DNA of 64,000 nt from an uncultured Nitrospirales bacterium (GTDB lineage Bacteria; Nitrospirota; Nitrospiria; Nitrospirales; UBA8639): assembly GCA_951812745.1 (NCBI GenBank), contig OX638327.1, positions 1,229,914 to 1,293,913 of the forward strand. The letters run 5' to 3'. How positions within the stretch are numbered: the stretch's first letter is position 1; the number at the start of each line of letters is the position of its first letter. A model generated the notes under the pieces. The model ran no database searches and was not told where the DNA came from. It saw only the letters and a program-made list of their open reading frames with translations. Positions 26,879-36,653 of the stretch are shown in pieces. A program made the position numbers and the translations under genes.

Positions 26879-28861
26879 CTACAACAGAGAACTTCCGGTC
26901 AACCACACCAGCAGAAAATGCGTCACAAGAAAAAGGCCGATGACGATGACGGCGGCGTAATGGTTGACCAACCCGGTCTGCAATTTCCGCCATGACCAGG
27001 CCGCCAGATGATTGGCGTACCCGATCACGTTAATCCCCCCGTATATGATGTGTTTCTCGGTCCAGGTCGCTCCGGCCGCACTGATGTCGGCCCCGTGCCC
27101 GATCCCCCTGATGAAGCGATCGATCACGTGTTGATCGATCCAATCCCATAGCCGGGCAAGCCGTTTACAGGGCTCGACGAAAACGGCGTCGTACAGTTCG
27201 TCCACGTAGTATTTGTTCAACAGAGTCCGATACGCCCCGGCATACCGCGCCGACCAGTTATCCGCGGTCCCCGGTTTGATCGCGTACAGGTAGTGCGCCA
27301 ATCCCCAACCACTCAACGCGATCCCGATGGCCACCGCCATCAATCCGATGATAGTCCCCATGGCTACGTCATGCGTCACCACGTCCACGGGCGCGGCCAC
27401 GGATTCCAAAAAGCCATGGAACCAGCCATGTTCCGGCGGCACACCCAGGAACCCGCCCAGCACGGAGAGCCCGGCCAGGATCATCAGCGGCACGGTCATG
27501 ACCGGCGGAGACTCATGAATATGATGTTCCACCTTCGGATCGACCCGGGACTGCCCGTAGAACGTTACATAGGTGAGACGGAACATGTAAAACGACGTCA
27601 GGAACGCCCCGACCGCCGCAAAGGAATACAGCACGTAATAGTGATGCACAAAGGCATGGGCCATGATTTCGTCTTTGCTCCAGAACCCCGCCAACGGAGG
27701 AATACCGGCAATGGCCAGCGTGCCGATGAGAAACACGGCGTGCGTCACGGGAATTTTCTTGGAAAGCCCGCCCATCTTTCGGATGTCCTGTTCCCCTTCG
27801 AGCGAATGGATCACCGCGCCCGCGGACAGGAACAGGAGCGCCTTGAAAAACGCGTGGGTCACGAGATGGAAAATGGCGGCCATGTACGCCCCGACCCCAC
27901 AGGCCAGAAACATGTACCCCAATTGACTGACGGTCGAATAGGCCAGCACCCGTTTGATGTCGTTTTGCACCAGCCCGATCGTGGCGGCAAACAACGCGGT
28001 CAGGCCGCCGATGATCCCCACCGTCGCCATGGACACGGGAGCCATGTCGTATAACACGTGAGTGCGCACCACCATGTACACCCCGGCCGTGACCATCGTC
28101 GCGGCGTGGATCAACGCGCTCACCGGCGTCGGGCCTTCCATGGCGTCGGGCAGCCACGTATACAACGGAATTTGGGCGGACTTTCCAATCGCGCCCACCA
28201 ACAGGCACAGCGTAATGACCGTGGCCATTTCGACGGAGAGCTGGTTCGCGTTTTCGAAGACCTTCAAGTAATCCAGGGTCTTGAAATTGACGAAGACCAA
28301 GAAGATCGCCAGCAGGAACCCGGCGTCGCCGATCCGGTTGACCACAAACGCCTTGGTGGCGGCCTTGGCCGCGGAGACCTTGTTAAAGTAGTACCCGATC
28401 AAAAGATAGGAGCAGAGGCCGACCCCTTCCCATCCGATGAAGAGCACCAGGAAATTGTTCCCCATGACGAGCAACAGCATGGAGACCATGAACAGATTCA
28501 TGTACACGAAGAAGCGGGTAAACCCGTCTTCGCCATGCATGTACCCGATGGAATAGACGTGAATCAGAAACCCGACCCCCGTCACCACCATCAACATCAC
28601 GGCAGTCAGCGGATCGATCAGAAATCCGAAATTGACGTGCAGATCGCCCCCGAAAATCCACGAATAGGCAATGACTTCGCGGGGCGTGGGATCGGCAAGC
28701 ACTCCGGCGACCACCGCGACGGCACACAGAAATGAAAGCCCGACGGACCCGACCGCAATACGACCGGCCAGGTCAACGGCATAGCGATGACCGAGCAGGC
28801 CGTTCACCAGCACCGCAATGAGAGGGAAGACCGGGATCAGAATGACGAGAAGATCGGACAC
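26879..28861 (-). CDS. nuoL: NADH-quinone oxidoreductase subunit L, extended lateral helix
   Basis: 660 residues from GTG 28861; about 16 membrane helices plus the long C-terminal lateral helix. Conserved motifs include FIGWEGVGLCSYLLIG, GKSAQIPLYTWLPDAMEGP and PLAGFWSKDE. Between VDELYDA and LQTG I count 67 residues, against about 43 in ordinary NuoL as I remember it, so the lateral helix is longer by roughly 24 residues. That is the expected adaptation to span a second NuoM. Starts one base after nuoK. Confidence 0.96.
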   Translation of the reverse strand: MSDLLVILIPVFPLIAVLVNGLLGHRYAVDLAGRIAVGSVGLSFLCAVAVVAGVLADPTPREVIAYSWIFGGDLHVNFGFLIDPLTAVMLMVVTGVGFLIHVYSIGYMHGEDGFTRFFVYMNLFMVSMLLLVMGNNFLVLFIGWEGVGLCSYLLIGYYFNKVSAAKAATKAFVVNRIGDAGFLLAIFLVFVNFKTLDYLKVFENANQLSVEMATVITLCLLVGAIGKSAQIPLYTWLPDAMEGPTPVSALIHAATMVTAGVYMVVRTHVLYDMAPVSMATVGIIGGLTALFAATIGLVQNDIKRVLAYSTVSQLGYMFLACGVGAYMAAIFHLVTHAFFKALLFLSAGAVIHSLEGEQDIRKMGGLSKKIPVTHAVFLIGTLAIAGIPPLAGFWSKDEIMAHAFVHHYYVLYSFAAVGAFLTSFYMFRLTYVTFYGQSRVDPKVEHHIHESPPVMTVPLMILAGLSVLGGFLGVPPEHGWFHGFLESVAAPVDVVTHDVAMGTIIGLMAVAIGIALSGWGLAHYLYAIKPGTADNWSARYAGAYRTLLNKYYVDELYDAVFVEPCKRLARLWDWIDQHVIDRFIRGIGHGADISAAGATWTEKHIIYGGINVIGYANHLAAWSWRKLQTGLVNHYAAVIVIGLFLVTHFLLVWLTGSSLL

Positions 28862-28862
28862 G

Positions 28863-29165
28863 TTACCACTTCAACAGATTAATCTGGTCGACGTTCGTCG
28901 CAATTTTTCCACGGAACACCACGATAATGATCGCCAGGCCCACGGCGGCCTCCCCGGCCGCGATCGCGATCACGAACAACGCCGCCATTTGGCCGGCCAT
29001 CGACGAGAGGTAATGGGAGAACGCCACAAGATTGATATTCGCCGCATTCAACATGATTTCGACCGACATCAGGACAATGATGAAATTCCGGCGGATCAGG
29101 ACGCCCAACAGGCCCGTCATGAACAGGATGAAACTCAACCCCACGTATGCCGACAAAGGAATCAT
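28863..29165 (-). CDS. nuoK: NADH-quinone oxidoreductase subunit K
   Basis: 100 residues, three membrane helices. Conserved acidic residues in [16 protein letters not shown] and [13 protein letters not shown] belong to the proton path beside the quinone module. ATG 29165 gives the usual length; a GTG three bases earlier is also possible. Tightly packed between nuoJ and nuoL. Confidence 0.96.
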   Translation of the reverse strand: MIPLSAYVGLSFILFMTGLLGVLIRRNFIIVLMSVEIMLNAANINLVAFSHYLSSMAGQMAALFVIAIAAGEAAVGLAIIIVVFRGKIATNVDQINLLKW

Positions 29166-29175
29166 CACGTACCGC

Positions 29176-29700
29176 TTACCCGTCAGCCCCGGCAGTCGGG
29201 GCAGTCGGGGTTTTGGCCAAGACGATCGCCCCGATAATGGCGCCTAAGAGAAAGACTCCCACAATTTCGAACAACAACAAATAGTCGCTGAACATGGTGA
29301 TGCCCACGGCGTGACTGGGCCTGGTCTGCAACACGACCTCCGGGGTCGCGACCCCTTTGGCCCCGCCGTAGGGGGTTTGAAACACCAGAATGAGCAATTC
29401 GCCGAGAATCGCGACGCCGGCGAACAGGAAGAAAGGATATTTTTTATGCAGATACTGTTCTTCGGTTTTCAGGTTGAGCAACATCAGGACGAAGAGATAG
29501 AGCACGAGGATGGCCCCGGCGTAGACGATGATCTGCACGGCAAACAGAAACTCGGCGTTGAGTAACACGAAAAGCCCGGCCACGTGCAGGAGCAACGACA
29601 GCAGGCTCAGGCCGCAATGGACAGGATTCTTCAGGGCGATCGTGAAAATACCGGACAGGATACTCACGGTCGCAAAGTACCCGAACAATAAATAGATCAT
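29176..29700 (-). CDS. nuoJ: NADH-quinone oxidoreductase subunit J
   Basis: 174 residues, five membrane helices. [20 protein letters not shown] and [19 protein letters not shown] (TM3, with the pi-bulge segment that couples quinone reduction to proton transfer) are clear. Ends with a short Ala/Thr/Pro tail. Nine bases after nuoI. Confidence 0.96.
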   Translation of the reverse strand: MIYLLFGYFATVSILSGIFTIALKNPVHCGLSLLSLLLHVAGLFVLLNAEFLFAVQIIVYAGAILVLYLFVLMLLNLKTEEQYLHKKYPFFLFAGVAILGELLILVFQTPYGGAKGVATPEVVLQTRPSHAVGITMFSDYLLLFEIVGVFLLGAIIGAIVLAKTPTAPTAGADG

Positions 29701-29709
29701 CGTGAAAGA

Positions 29710-30285
29710 CTACGAGTCGGGAGCCTCGGTTTTTCCTATGGGTTGCGGGAAGTGGTACCGGTAGGCGCGACTCTCCTCGTCATCGTCTTCCTGATTATGG
29801 GCATAGAGATATTTTTTCGCGTCTTCCAGATGCTGTTCACCGATGTCGTAGAGTCGCTCTTTGTCGAACAGGAGGGTCCGTTTATCATGGGTCGAATACT
29901 CGTACATCTTCGTCATGGCCAACGCATTGACCGGGCAGGCCTCCACGCAATATCCGCAAAACACGCATTTGGTGATATCGATGTAAAACTCGCTCGCATA
30001 CCGTTGCAGCGGCAGGGACTTGTCCTCCTCACTGATGACCTTGATGCACCGGGACGGACAGGCTACCTCGCAGAGGTCGCACCCGACACACCGTTCCTGC
30101 CCGTTGTCGTACCGCAACAAGCCCAAGGCTCCGCGATGCGCGTCGGGGATCGTCCGCTTTTCACGGGGATACTGGAAAGTCATCGGACGATGAAGCATGT
30201 GCTTGAACGTGACCTTCATCGCCTTCCAGATTTCGCGGAACAGGACCGCGTCCAGGAATCTTTTCGTTTGAGCTGGAGTATCCAT
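29710..30285 (-). CDS. nuoI: NADH-quinone oxidoreductase subunit I
   Basis: 191 residues. Peripheral-arm protein with two [4Fe-4S] clusters (N6a and N6b): CVGCDLCEVACPSRC and CVFCGYCVEACPVNA. The N-terminal FKHMLHRPMTFQYPREKR helix docks to the membrane arm. GGAG precedes the ATG. It directly follows nuoG, where nuoH would normally lie; nuoH is not in this window. Confidence 0.96.
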   Translation of the reverse strand: MDTPAQTKRFLDAVLFREIWKAMKVTFKHMLHRPMTFQYPREKRTIPDAHRGALGLLRYDNGQERCVGCDLCEVACPSRCIKVISEEDKSLPLQRYASEFYIDITKCVFCGYCVEACPVNALAMTKMYEYSTHDKRTLLFDKERLYDIGEQHLEDAKKYLYAHNQEDDDEESRAYRYHFPQPIGKTEAPDS

Positions 30286-30292
30286 AGATCTC

Positions 30293-32986
30293 CTACAGTT
30301 TTTCGATCGTCACCTGCGTGGATTTGAAATAGGGAACGCGCGTCACGGGGTCCACGACGACCCGGACCAGATCCTTGACCGGAGGATCATTGAAATGTTC
30401 AGGAAACGCGCAGGTTCCCGGCAACATGTTGACGTCTGCTTGCACTCCCAACTCCAGGCTTCCCTGATCCGAAGTCACGCGAACGCGCCCGCCTTCGGCG
30501 ATGCCCAACCGTTCGCATTCTTCCAGGGACATGCGTAACGCGCCGGTGTTCGGCGAAATATCCATCAACCCGGAAGCTTTCGTGGACAATTTCCCCGAAT
30601 GATAAATGAGCTGGATCAATTTCAATCCATAGGGCCGGCCTGACTCTTGCGTGCGACCACGTACGCCATACCGGGCATCCACCGACTCCGCATAGCCGTT
30701 CCGAAGATACGCCGTGGGATCCGGGGCGACGGGCCGGGGTTGACCGAGGTTATAGTAGCCGGGGAGCAGCCTTCGAATTTCCGCTTGAATGTCCTGCGTC
30801 GTTTCATAGGGAAGCGCATGCCCCATGCCGTTGGCCAGTCCCACCATGATGTGCCAATCCAACGCGCTCTCACCCAACGGGTCCAACGCCGGCCTGACGA
30901 ATTGGACCATCCCCTCCTGGTTGGTGACGGTGCCGTCTTTTTCCGCAAACGTACACGCCGGGAACACCACGTGCGCATGCTGCGCCGTCTCCGTCATGAA
31001 GGGATCCTGACAGATCAACAATTCCAATTGGCTCAGGGCCTCCTCCACGCCGAATGATTTCGGAAGCGTGGCCAACGGATTTTCCCCTACCACGTAGAGG
31101 GCTTTGATCTTGCCGGTGCGGCAATCCTCCAAAATTTCGACGAGGGATTTGCCGGCCTGTGCGTCCGGCAACGTCGAGCCCCACGCTTCGGAAAATTTCT
31201 GCCGTGCCGTGGCCTGCTCATAAGCCTCGGGTCCCGGGAGGAATTCGGGGGCGACTCCCATATCCACGGCACCCTGCTCGTTCCCCTCTTCGGCGAACGT
31301 GTTGATTCCACACCCGGGCTTGTTCAATTTTCCCGTCACCCAAGCCAAATCGATCAGGGATAACGTATGGTCATAGCCGTCGTGCTGGCGCAGGATTCCT
31401 TCTCCACACACGATGACGGAGCGCGGGGCTTCCGCAAACACCCTGGCAGCCTCCTGTATCATCTCGACCGGGACTCCCGTTTCCTCGGCCACGGTCTCGA
31501 GCGAAATAGTATGGGCCGCGGCTTTCAAAGCAGCCAACGCCTGAGGATCCTGAGAGGCGAGGTCCGGATCGATGAGATCCTGCTCCAGGACCGATTTGAC
31601 CAATCCCTTGACGAATGTTCCCTCCGTTCCCGGTTTGACCATTGCCGGATGCGACGCCAACTTGGCCAGGTTCGTTTGCATGGAATCCACCACGATGGCC
31701 GATGCCTTATAGGTGCCGATCGCGGCCTTCACCCGCAGGCTGGCCACGGGATTCGTTTCCGTCACGTTCGCCCCCACCACCAGGATGGCCTTGGCTTTCG
31801 TAATGTCCGCCGACGTGTTCATCATACGGTTGATTCCGAGGGCGTGATGAACCGCCCGCACGAAATTCATATGACCGTACCGCGCGCTGCTGTCGAGATT
31901 GTTCGTTCCGAGCACGGTCCGCATGAATCGCTGGAAGACGTAGAGTTCTTCATTCGTGCACCGCGCCGTCATCAGGCCCGCGATGGCTTCAGACCCGTAT
32001 CGACTCTTGACGTGCGCCAGCCGCTCGGCGGTCGTGTCCAGGGCTTCAATCCACGGCGTGGGGACCAGACCCGTCTCTTTGCGAATGAGCGGCTCCTTCA
32101 GTCGATCTTTACTGTCGATAAACTGGAAGCCGAACCGCCCACGCACGCAGAGCCCACTATGACCGTTGATCGTATCCACCCGGTCGCCCCATTTATTTTT
32201 CCAGGACAAGGGAGAGGTCACCCGCACGACTTCCGTATCCTTGGTTTCCACGTACATTTGACAGCCGTCGCCGCAGTAATTGCAGGTGGTTGTGGTTTTC
32301 CGGAGCTGCCAGGGCTTATACACGTATTTCGAAAATTTGTTGGTGATCGCTCCCACGGGACAGACCGCGAGGCAATCGCCGCAAAATTCGCAGTCCAGGG
32401 CGTGATCGCCCTTCGCCACGACCTGCGTAAACCCGCCCTTTTTCATGAACTGCAAGGCGTCGATGCGCTGGACGTCCTTGCAGATATTGATGCATTCCCC
32501 GCACGCAATGCAGCGGTTCATATTGAAGTCGAGCACCAGGCTGCGCGTATCCTCCGGAATATGTTTCTGTTTGGCGTTGGCCAGGTCGGTGACCTGGTGC
32601 TCGAAGGCCATGTCCTGCAGCTCGCAATGCCCGTCCGCGTCGCAGACCGGACAATCCAGGGGATGCACGGAGAGGTGTTTTTCAACGGCTTTTTTCCGCG
32701 CCGCGAACAGATCGTCCCCATCCGTACGGATCACCATCCCTTCGGTGGCCTTGGCGGTGCAGGAACGCACCGGCGACTTCTTTCCTTCCTGCAGCACCAG
32801 ACACATGCCGCAGGAACCGAAGGGATCGAACGTATAGTGATAACACATGGCCGGGACGATTTTCCCCATGCTGGAAATCACGTCATATAGCGAAACCCCT
32901 TCTTTCGCGGTAACGGTTTCGCCGTCGATACTTAGAGAAATCGTCGCGGCTTCAGTATCGGGTGTCGTGACCGGTTTGAGTGCCAT
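30293..32986 (-). CDS. nuoG: NADH-quinone oxidoreductase subunit G
   Basis: 897 residues. An N-terminal ferredoxin domain (CYHYTFDPFGSCGMC), the His-Cys cluster segment (CDADGHCELQDMAFEH), two 4Fe-4S motifs (CIACGECINICKD, CEFCGDCLAVCPVG), an extra cluster motif (CNYCGDGCQMYVE) and a long molybdopterin-oxidoreductase-like domain without obvious catalytic role. It is the largest peripheral subunit and passes electrons towards quinone. The usual neighbours nuoE and nuoF (NADH and FMN module) are absent, so electrons may enter from elsewhere or those genes lie outside the window. Confidence 0.95.
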   Translation of the reverse strand: MALKPVTTPDTEAATISLSIDGETVTAKEGVSLYDVISSMGKIVPAMCYHYTFDPFGSCGMCLVLQEGKKSPVRSCTAKATEGMVIRTDGDDLFAARKKAVEKHLSVHPLDCPVCDADGHCELQDMAFEHQVTDLANAKQKHIPEDTRSLVLDFNMNRCIACGECINICKDVQRIDALQFMKKGGFTQVVAKGDHALDCEFCGDCLAVCPVGAITNKFSKYVYKPWQLRKTTTTCNYCGDGCQMYVETKDTEVVRVTSPLSWKNKWGDRVDTINGHSGLCVRGRFGFQFIDSKDRLKEPLIRKETGLVPTPWIEALDTTAERLAHVKSRYGSEAIAGLMTARCTNEELYVFQRFMRTVLGTNNLDSSARYGHMNFVRAVHHALGINRMMNTSADITKAKAILVVGANVTETNPVASLRVKAAIGTYKASAIVVDSMQTNLAKLASHPAMVKPGTEGTFVKGLVKSVLEQDLIDPDLASQDPQALAALKAAAHTISLETVAEETGVPVEMIQEAARVFAEAPRSVIVCGEGILRQHDGYDHTLSLIDLAWVTGKLNKPGCGINTFAEEGNEQGAVDMGVAPEFLPGPEAYEQATARQKFSEAWGSTLPDAQAGKSLVEILEDCRTGKIKALYVVGENPLATLPKSFGVEEALSQLELLICQDPFMTETAQHAHVVFPACTFAEKDGTVTNQEGMVQFVRPALDPLGESALDWHIMVGLANGMGHALPYETTQDIQAEIRRLLPGYYNLGQPRPVAPDPTAYLRNGYAESVDARYGVRGRTQESGRPYGLKLIQLIYHSGKLSTKASGLMDISPNTGALRMSLEECERLGIAEGGRVRVTSDQGSLELGVQADVNMLPGTCAFPEHFNDPPVKDLVRVVVDPVTRVPYFKSTQVTIEKL

Positions 32987-33054
32987 CTATCTCTCCCGCT
33001 CCTGCATTCAGGAGCTCATCAAGTTTTTTCAATTGCCCCCAACTCCACAGGCTG

Positions 33055-34305
33055 TTACCTGTCGCATTCTCCCATGACGATGTCGTACGACCCGAAAATC
33101 GTGACCGCATCGGCGATCATGTACCCTTTAGCCATAAAATCAAACGCCCCCATGTGGATAAAGGACGGAGACCGGATCTTCAGGCGATACGGGTTCCCTC
33201 CCCCCGTACTCACGATATAAAACCCCAGCTCACCTTTATGCGCTTCGGTTCCGCAATAAATCTCTCCGGGCGGCGCATCGAACCCCTGGGAAAACAGTTT
33301 GAACTGCTGGATCATGGATTCGAGATTCGTAAACACCCGGTTCTTGGGCGGCAGGGTGACGCTGGGCACGTCGGCCATCACCGGCCCTTCCTTCGGCATC
33401 TGGTCCATGCATTGACGAATGATCTTGATGCTCTCGCGCATTTCTTCAATGCGGATCCAATACCGGTCATAGGTGTCGCCGTTTTTGCCGACCGGCACGC
33501 TGAACTCGCACTTGGGATAGGCGCCATACGACTCGTATTTGCGCAAGTCGTAATCGACGCCCGACCCACGTAGCGTCGGCCCGCTCAACCCATAACCCAA
33601 GGCGTCCTCCGCCGAGATGACCGCCACGCCCACGGTCCGAGCCAGCCAGATACGGTTCTTTTCCAGGAACACCACGTATTCGTCGATCTTGGGAGGAAAG
33701 TACGCCAGAAAGTCCCGGATCTTGGTCTCCAGCGAAGCGGTCAAGTCCCGTTCCACGCCGCCGATCCGATACCAACTGGTGGTCAGCCGCGCCCCGCACA
33801 GTTCATCGAACCAGTCAAGCAGAATCTCACGGTCACGAAACGTGTAGAAGAACACGGTCATCGCCCCGATATCGAGCGCCTGCGTCCCCAACCAAAACAG
33901 ATGCCCGATAATCCGTTGGATTTCCGCCACGATGGTGCGCAAATATTCCGCCCGCTCGGGCACGGTCACGTTCATCAATTTCTCGACGGCCCGGCAATAG
34001 GCAAAGTTGTTATACATCGCGCAGACGTAGTCGAGACGATCCGTATGAGGAATAAATTGATGATAGGTCCCGTGTTCGGCGAGTTTTTCCACTCCCCGAT
34101 GGAGAAAGCCCATGACCACCGTGGATTTGGTAATCCGCTCCCCTTCCAGATCGAGGATCACTTTCAGCACCCCATGCGTCGCGGGATGCTGCGGCCCCAT
34201 GTTCAACAACAGTTCCTCGGTCCGCAGGATCGGCAGATCCCTGGTCTCCGGATGGGCCGGATCGACTTTATAGATGGTTTCGCGTTGGTCTTCTAAATGC
34301 GCCAT
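33055..34305 (-). CDS. nuoD: NADH-quinone oxidoreductase subunit D
   Basis: 416 residues. The 49-kDa subunit that helps form the quinone site: LLLNMGPQHPATHGVL with the key His, VVMGFLHRGVEKLAE, GLSGPTLRGSGV and a C terminus ending in FGSYDIVMGECDR. It is separate from nuoC, as in most non-enteric bacteria. Stop is 68 bp before nuoG. Confidence 0.97.
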   Translation of the reverse strand: MAHLEDQRETIYKVDPAHPETRDLPILRTEELLLNMGPQHPATHGVLKVILDLEGERITKSTVVMGFLHRGVEKLAEHGTYHQFIPHTDRLDYVCAMYNNFAYCRAVEKLMNVTVPERAEYLRTIVAEIQRIIGHLFWLGTQALDIGAMTVFFYTFRDREILLDWFDELCGARLTTSWYRIGGVERDLTASLETKIRDFLAYFPPKIDEYVVFLEKNRIWLARTVGVAVISAEDALGYGLSGPTLRGSGVDYDLRKYESYGAYPKCEFSVPVGKNGDTYDRYWIRIEEMRESIKIIRQCMDQMPKEGPVMADVPSVTLPPKNRVFTNLESMIQQFKLFSQGFDAPPGEIYCGTEAHKGELGFYIVSTGGGNPYRLKIRSPSFIHMGAFDFMAKGYMIADAVTIFGSYDIVMGECDR

Positions 34306-34334
34306 GGTTGCTCTCGAAAGGGGTCTCCTGCTCG

Positions 34335-34835
34335 TCAGGAGGCCGAACCCTCATTCAGAAACTCGAACGTATCGCGCCAGCCCTTGCCCTGCAGAGGAAA
34401 ATCCTTTCGTAGCGGATAGCCTTCGGGAAAGTCGTCCGGCATCAGAATCCGCCGCATGTCCGGGTGGTTGTTGAAACGAATGCCCATCATGTCGAACACT
34501 TCCCGCTCCATGAACTCCGCGCCCGGCCAAATATCCGTCAACGAATCCACGAAACAGTCGTGTTCCGGCACCCGCGTTTTCACGCGGATGCGATGGCGAT
34601 GGCGGATGGAATAGACTTCATAGACGACTTCAAAGCGCTCCTCCTCGTCCGGCCAATCCACCGAACTGACGAGGACGATGTAATCGCAATCCATGGACGG
34701 GTCATCCTTCAGGAACCGGCCGATCGCGTGCAGGGCGTCGCGCTTCACCGTCACGGCCAGATCACCCCGCCATTCATGGGCACTCAGGAACCCATCGGCA
34801 AATCGGGCTTGAATGGTTTCGGCAAGAGGATGCAT
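34335..34835 (-). CDS. nuoC: NADH-quinone oxidoreductase subunit C
   Basis: 166 residues from ATG 34835, whose first base is also the last base of the nuoB stop (TAATG), a coupling signal that decides this start over one at 34958. It contains YIVLVSSVDWPDE and the family signature AEFMEREVFDMMGIRFNNHPD. Structural 30-kDa subunit beside nuoD. Confidence 0.95.
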   Translation of the reverse strand: MHPLAETIQARFADGFLSAHEWRGDLAVTVKRDALHAIGRFLKDDPSMDCDYIVLVSSVDWPDEEERFEVVYEVYSIRHRHRIRVKTRVPEHDCFVDSLTDIWPGAEFMEREVFDMMGIRFNNHPDMRRILMPDDFPEGYPLRKDFPLQGKGWRDTFEFLNEGSAS

Positions 34836-35371
34836 TACCCGATGGCCTTGTCCCGGGGCCTGACCTGTTCGGGCTGTTTGGTAAAGACCCGCTTCTGCAT
34901 AATCTGATCCTGAAGCTTCAAAATCCCGTCGAACAGGGCTTCGGGGGTGGGGGGACACCCGGGCACGTAAATATCGACCGGCACGAAGCGGTCCACGCCT
35001 TGCACCACGCTGTAACTATCGTAAATGTTCCCGGACGTGGCGCAGGACCCCATGGAAATGACGTACTTGGGTTCGGGCATCTGGTCGTAGATTTTTCGAA
35101 TGACCGGAGCCATACGCCGACACACCGTACCCGCCACGATCATCAAATCGGATTGGCGAGGAGAACCACGAAACACGCCGGCCCCGTACCGGTCCACGTC
35201 ATACCGGGAGGAGACCGCGGCAATCATCTCAATCGCGCAACAGGCCAACCCGAACGTCATCGGCCAGAGCGATCCTTTCCGCGCCCAATTCGCGGCCTTT
35301 TCCAGAGTCAGCGTGATAACCCCGATATCGCCGTCCTTCTCGTGCTTTTTCCCTATTTGTATCAGCCCCAT
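34835..35371 (-). CDS. nuoB: NADH-quinone oxidoreductase subunit B
   Basis: 178 residues. It carries terminal cluster N2: [12 protein letters not shown] with the adjacent cysteines, [11 protein letters not shown] and [15 protein letters not shown]. Nearest cluster to quinone. Normally it follows nuoA by a few bases, but here about 285 bp of repeat sequence lie between them. Confidence 0.97.
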   Translation of the reverse strand: MGLIQIGKKHEKDGDIGVITLTLEKAANWARKGSLWPMTFGLACCAIEMIAAVSSRYDVDRYGAGVFRGSPRQSDLMIVAGTVCRRMAPVIRKIYDQMPEPKYVISMGSCATSGNIYDSYSVVQGVDRFVPVDIYVPGCPPTPEALFDGILKLQDQIMQKRVFTKQPEQVRPRDKAIG

Positions 35372-35655
35372 GGATACCTCATTTTCCGTCGTCCTTTCAC
35401 CAAGTAGGTCGGATTAGACATTGGGGCTCCACATATGCTCCAGTTCCACGCCTTTGGTGTAGGGACAGGCCTGTGTGCCTGTCCGAGCCTCAGTAAGACA
35501 ACCCCCTCAATCCCCCTTATCAGGGGGACGGCAGAGCCCCTATCCCCCCTGATAAGGGGGGCCAGGGGGGTTCATCTCTTACGCCAAGCCACCGCCGACC
35601 GACCGCTTCGCCAGCGCCGTAGGTCGGATTAGCGTAGCGTAATCCGACATTGGGG
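35372..35655. repeat. Repeat block between nuoA and nuoB
   Basis: A truncated REP-like palindrome (35402-35425, GTAGGTCGGATTAGACATTG), a CCCCCTCAATCCCCC and TATCAGGGGGACGG repeat (35498-35575) and a full palindrome (35620-35649) with the same ACATTGGGGCT tail. The two palindromes are direct copies bracketing the middle repeat. No gene. Confidence 0.8.
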
Positions 35656-36042
35656 CTAATCCCACTCCAACGCGCCTTTTCTCCACGCGTACACGTAGGC
35701 CACGACAAACAGACCGATGAAAATCATCATTTCAATGAGGCCGATCACGCCGAGTTGGTCAAAGGTGACGGCCCAGGGATAGAGAAAAATGACTTCGATA
35801 TCGAAAATAACGAACAACATCGCGATGACGTAATACCGGACGGGAAACGGCATCCGAGAATCGGAAAACGGCTCACTGCCGCATTCATAGACGCTGAGTT
35901 TTTCAGCTTCGGGATACTTCGGTTGGACGAGATAACTCAGGAGGAGCGTCACCACGCCAAATCCCAACGCCAGGATAATAAACACGACTATTGGCGAATA
36001 TTTCGCGAGATAGTCCAAAAACAGATCAAGGTCACTGACCAT
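35656..36042 (-). CDS. nuoA: NADH-quinone oxidoreductase subunit A
   Basis: About 128 residues from ATG 36042 (GAGG ten bases upstream; an ATG at 36066 would add eight residues). Three membrane helices with YECGSEPFSDSRMPFPVRYY and FVIFDIEVIFLYPWA, the conserved loop and TM2 acidic residues near the quinone tunnel. First gene of the operon, separated from nuoB by the repeat block. Confidence 0.96.
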   Translation of the reverse strand: MVSDLDLFLDYLAKYSPIVVFIILALGFGVVTLLLSYLVQPKYPEAEKLSVYECGSEPFSDSRMPFPVRYYVIAMLFVIFDIEVIFLYPWAVTFDQLGVIGLIEMMIFIGLFVVAYVYAWRKGALEWD

Positions 36043-36653
36043 CAGGATTTGACCTCGCAAGAGCATGTCCCCGATCCCCGATTAAAGATGTCGAGGACAG
36101 GCTCTGATCGGGGATCTTATCGGGGATCAAAAACTTCAATCTTTTCGCATAATTCTGGATCGTAGCACCGCATTTTCCAACGAATCAAGAGAACAAAAGA
36201 CCTACCGTCGCGTTTCAAAAGGCCCAATTCCGTAATTCCCTTGGGGAAACAATCGGGACATCCCCGCGAAACGGGAATCTGCAGACACCATTTTCCGGAA
36301 CACGGGAAGAGAGCATTTCAGCCCCCAACGGGTCCGATGGATCTCATGATGACCCTGAAAGACGCGAAGTGACGTTGCTCATACGCTGCTTCCCGGAATG
36401 GAGCTTATCCTGCGGAACGTGACGTCACGTGACCCAGCCAACGCTCGTTGCAAAGGGTCGTCAGCTTCTTTTATGGTGGCTCTTGCAAAACTCGTCTTTA
36501 CAGCCTACACAACCGCTACCCCGGATTGATCCCCGATTAAGAATGTCGAGGACAGGGGCCGGGGCAAGCCTCATGCCCCCTCACCTCTCTGGATAATGGA
36601 GTGGAAGGGAGGCAACGAAGTCGTGAACACGTGGATGACAAAAAAGGAGCATC
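36043..36653. other. Divergent intergenic region nuoA/glk
   Basis: Should hold the nuo promoter on the minus strand and the glk leader on the plus strand. It contains two CCCCGATTAA(G)A-type repeat fragments ending GTCGAGGACAGG (36068-36125, 36525-36590) and a diverged copy of the 35-bp family (36611-36640). No gene; no clear promoter boxes by eye. Confidence 0.45.

Noticed and set aside
25625-26995. A 456-residue plus-strand frame opposite nuoM
   Set aside because: It is the antisense shadow of nuoM: very rich in His, Gln and Glu and without any family pattern, with no ribosome binding site. The same holds for 23723-25279 and 31367-32890.
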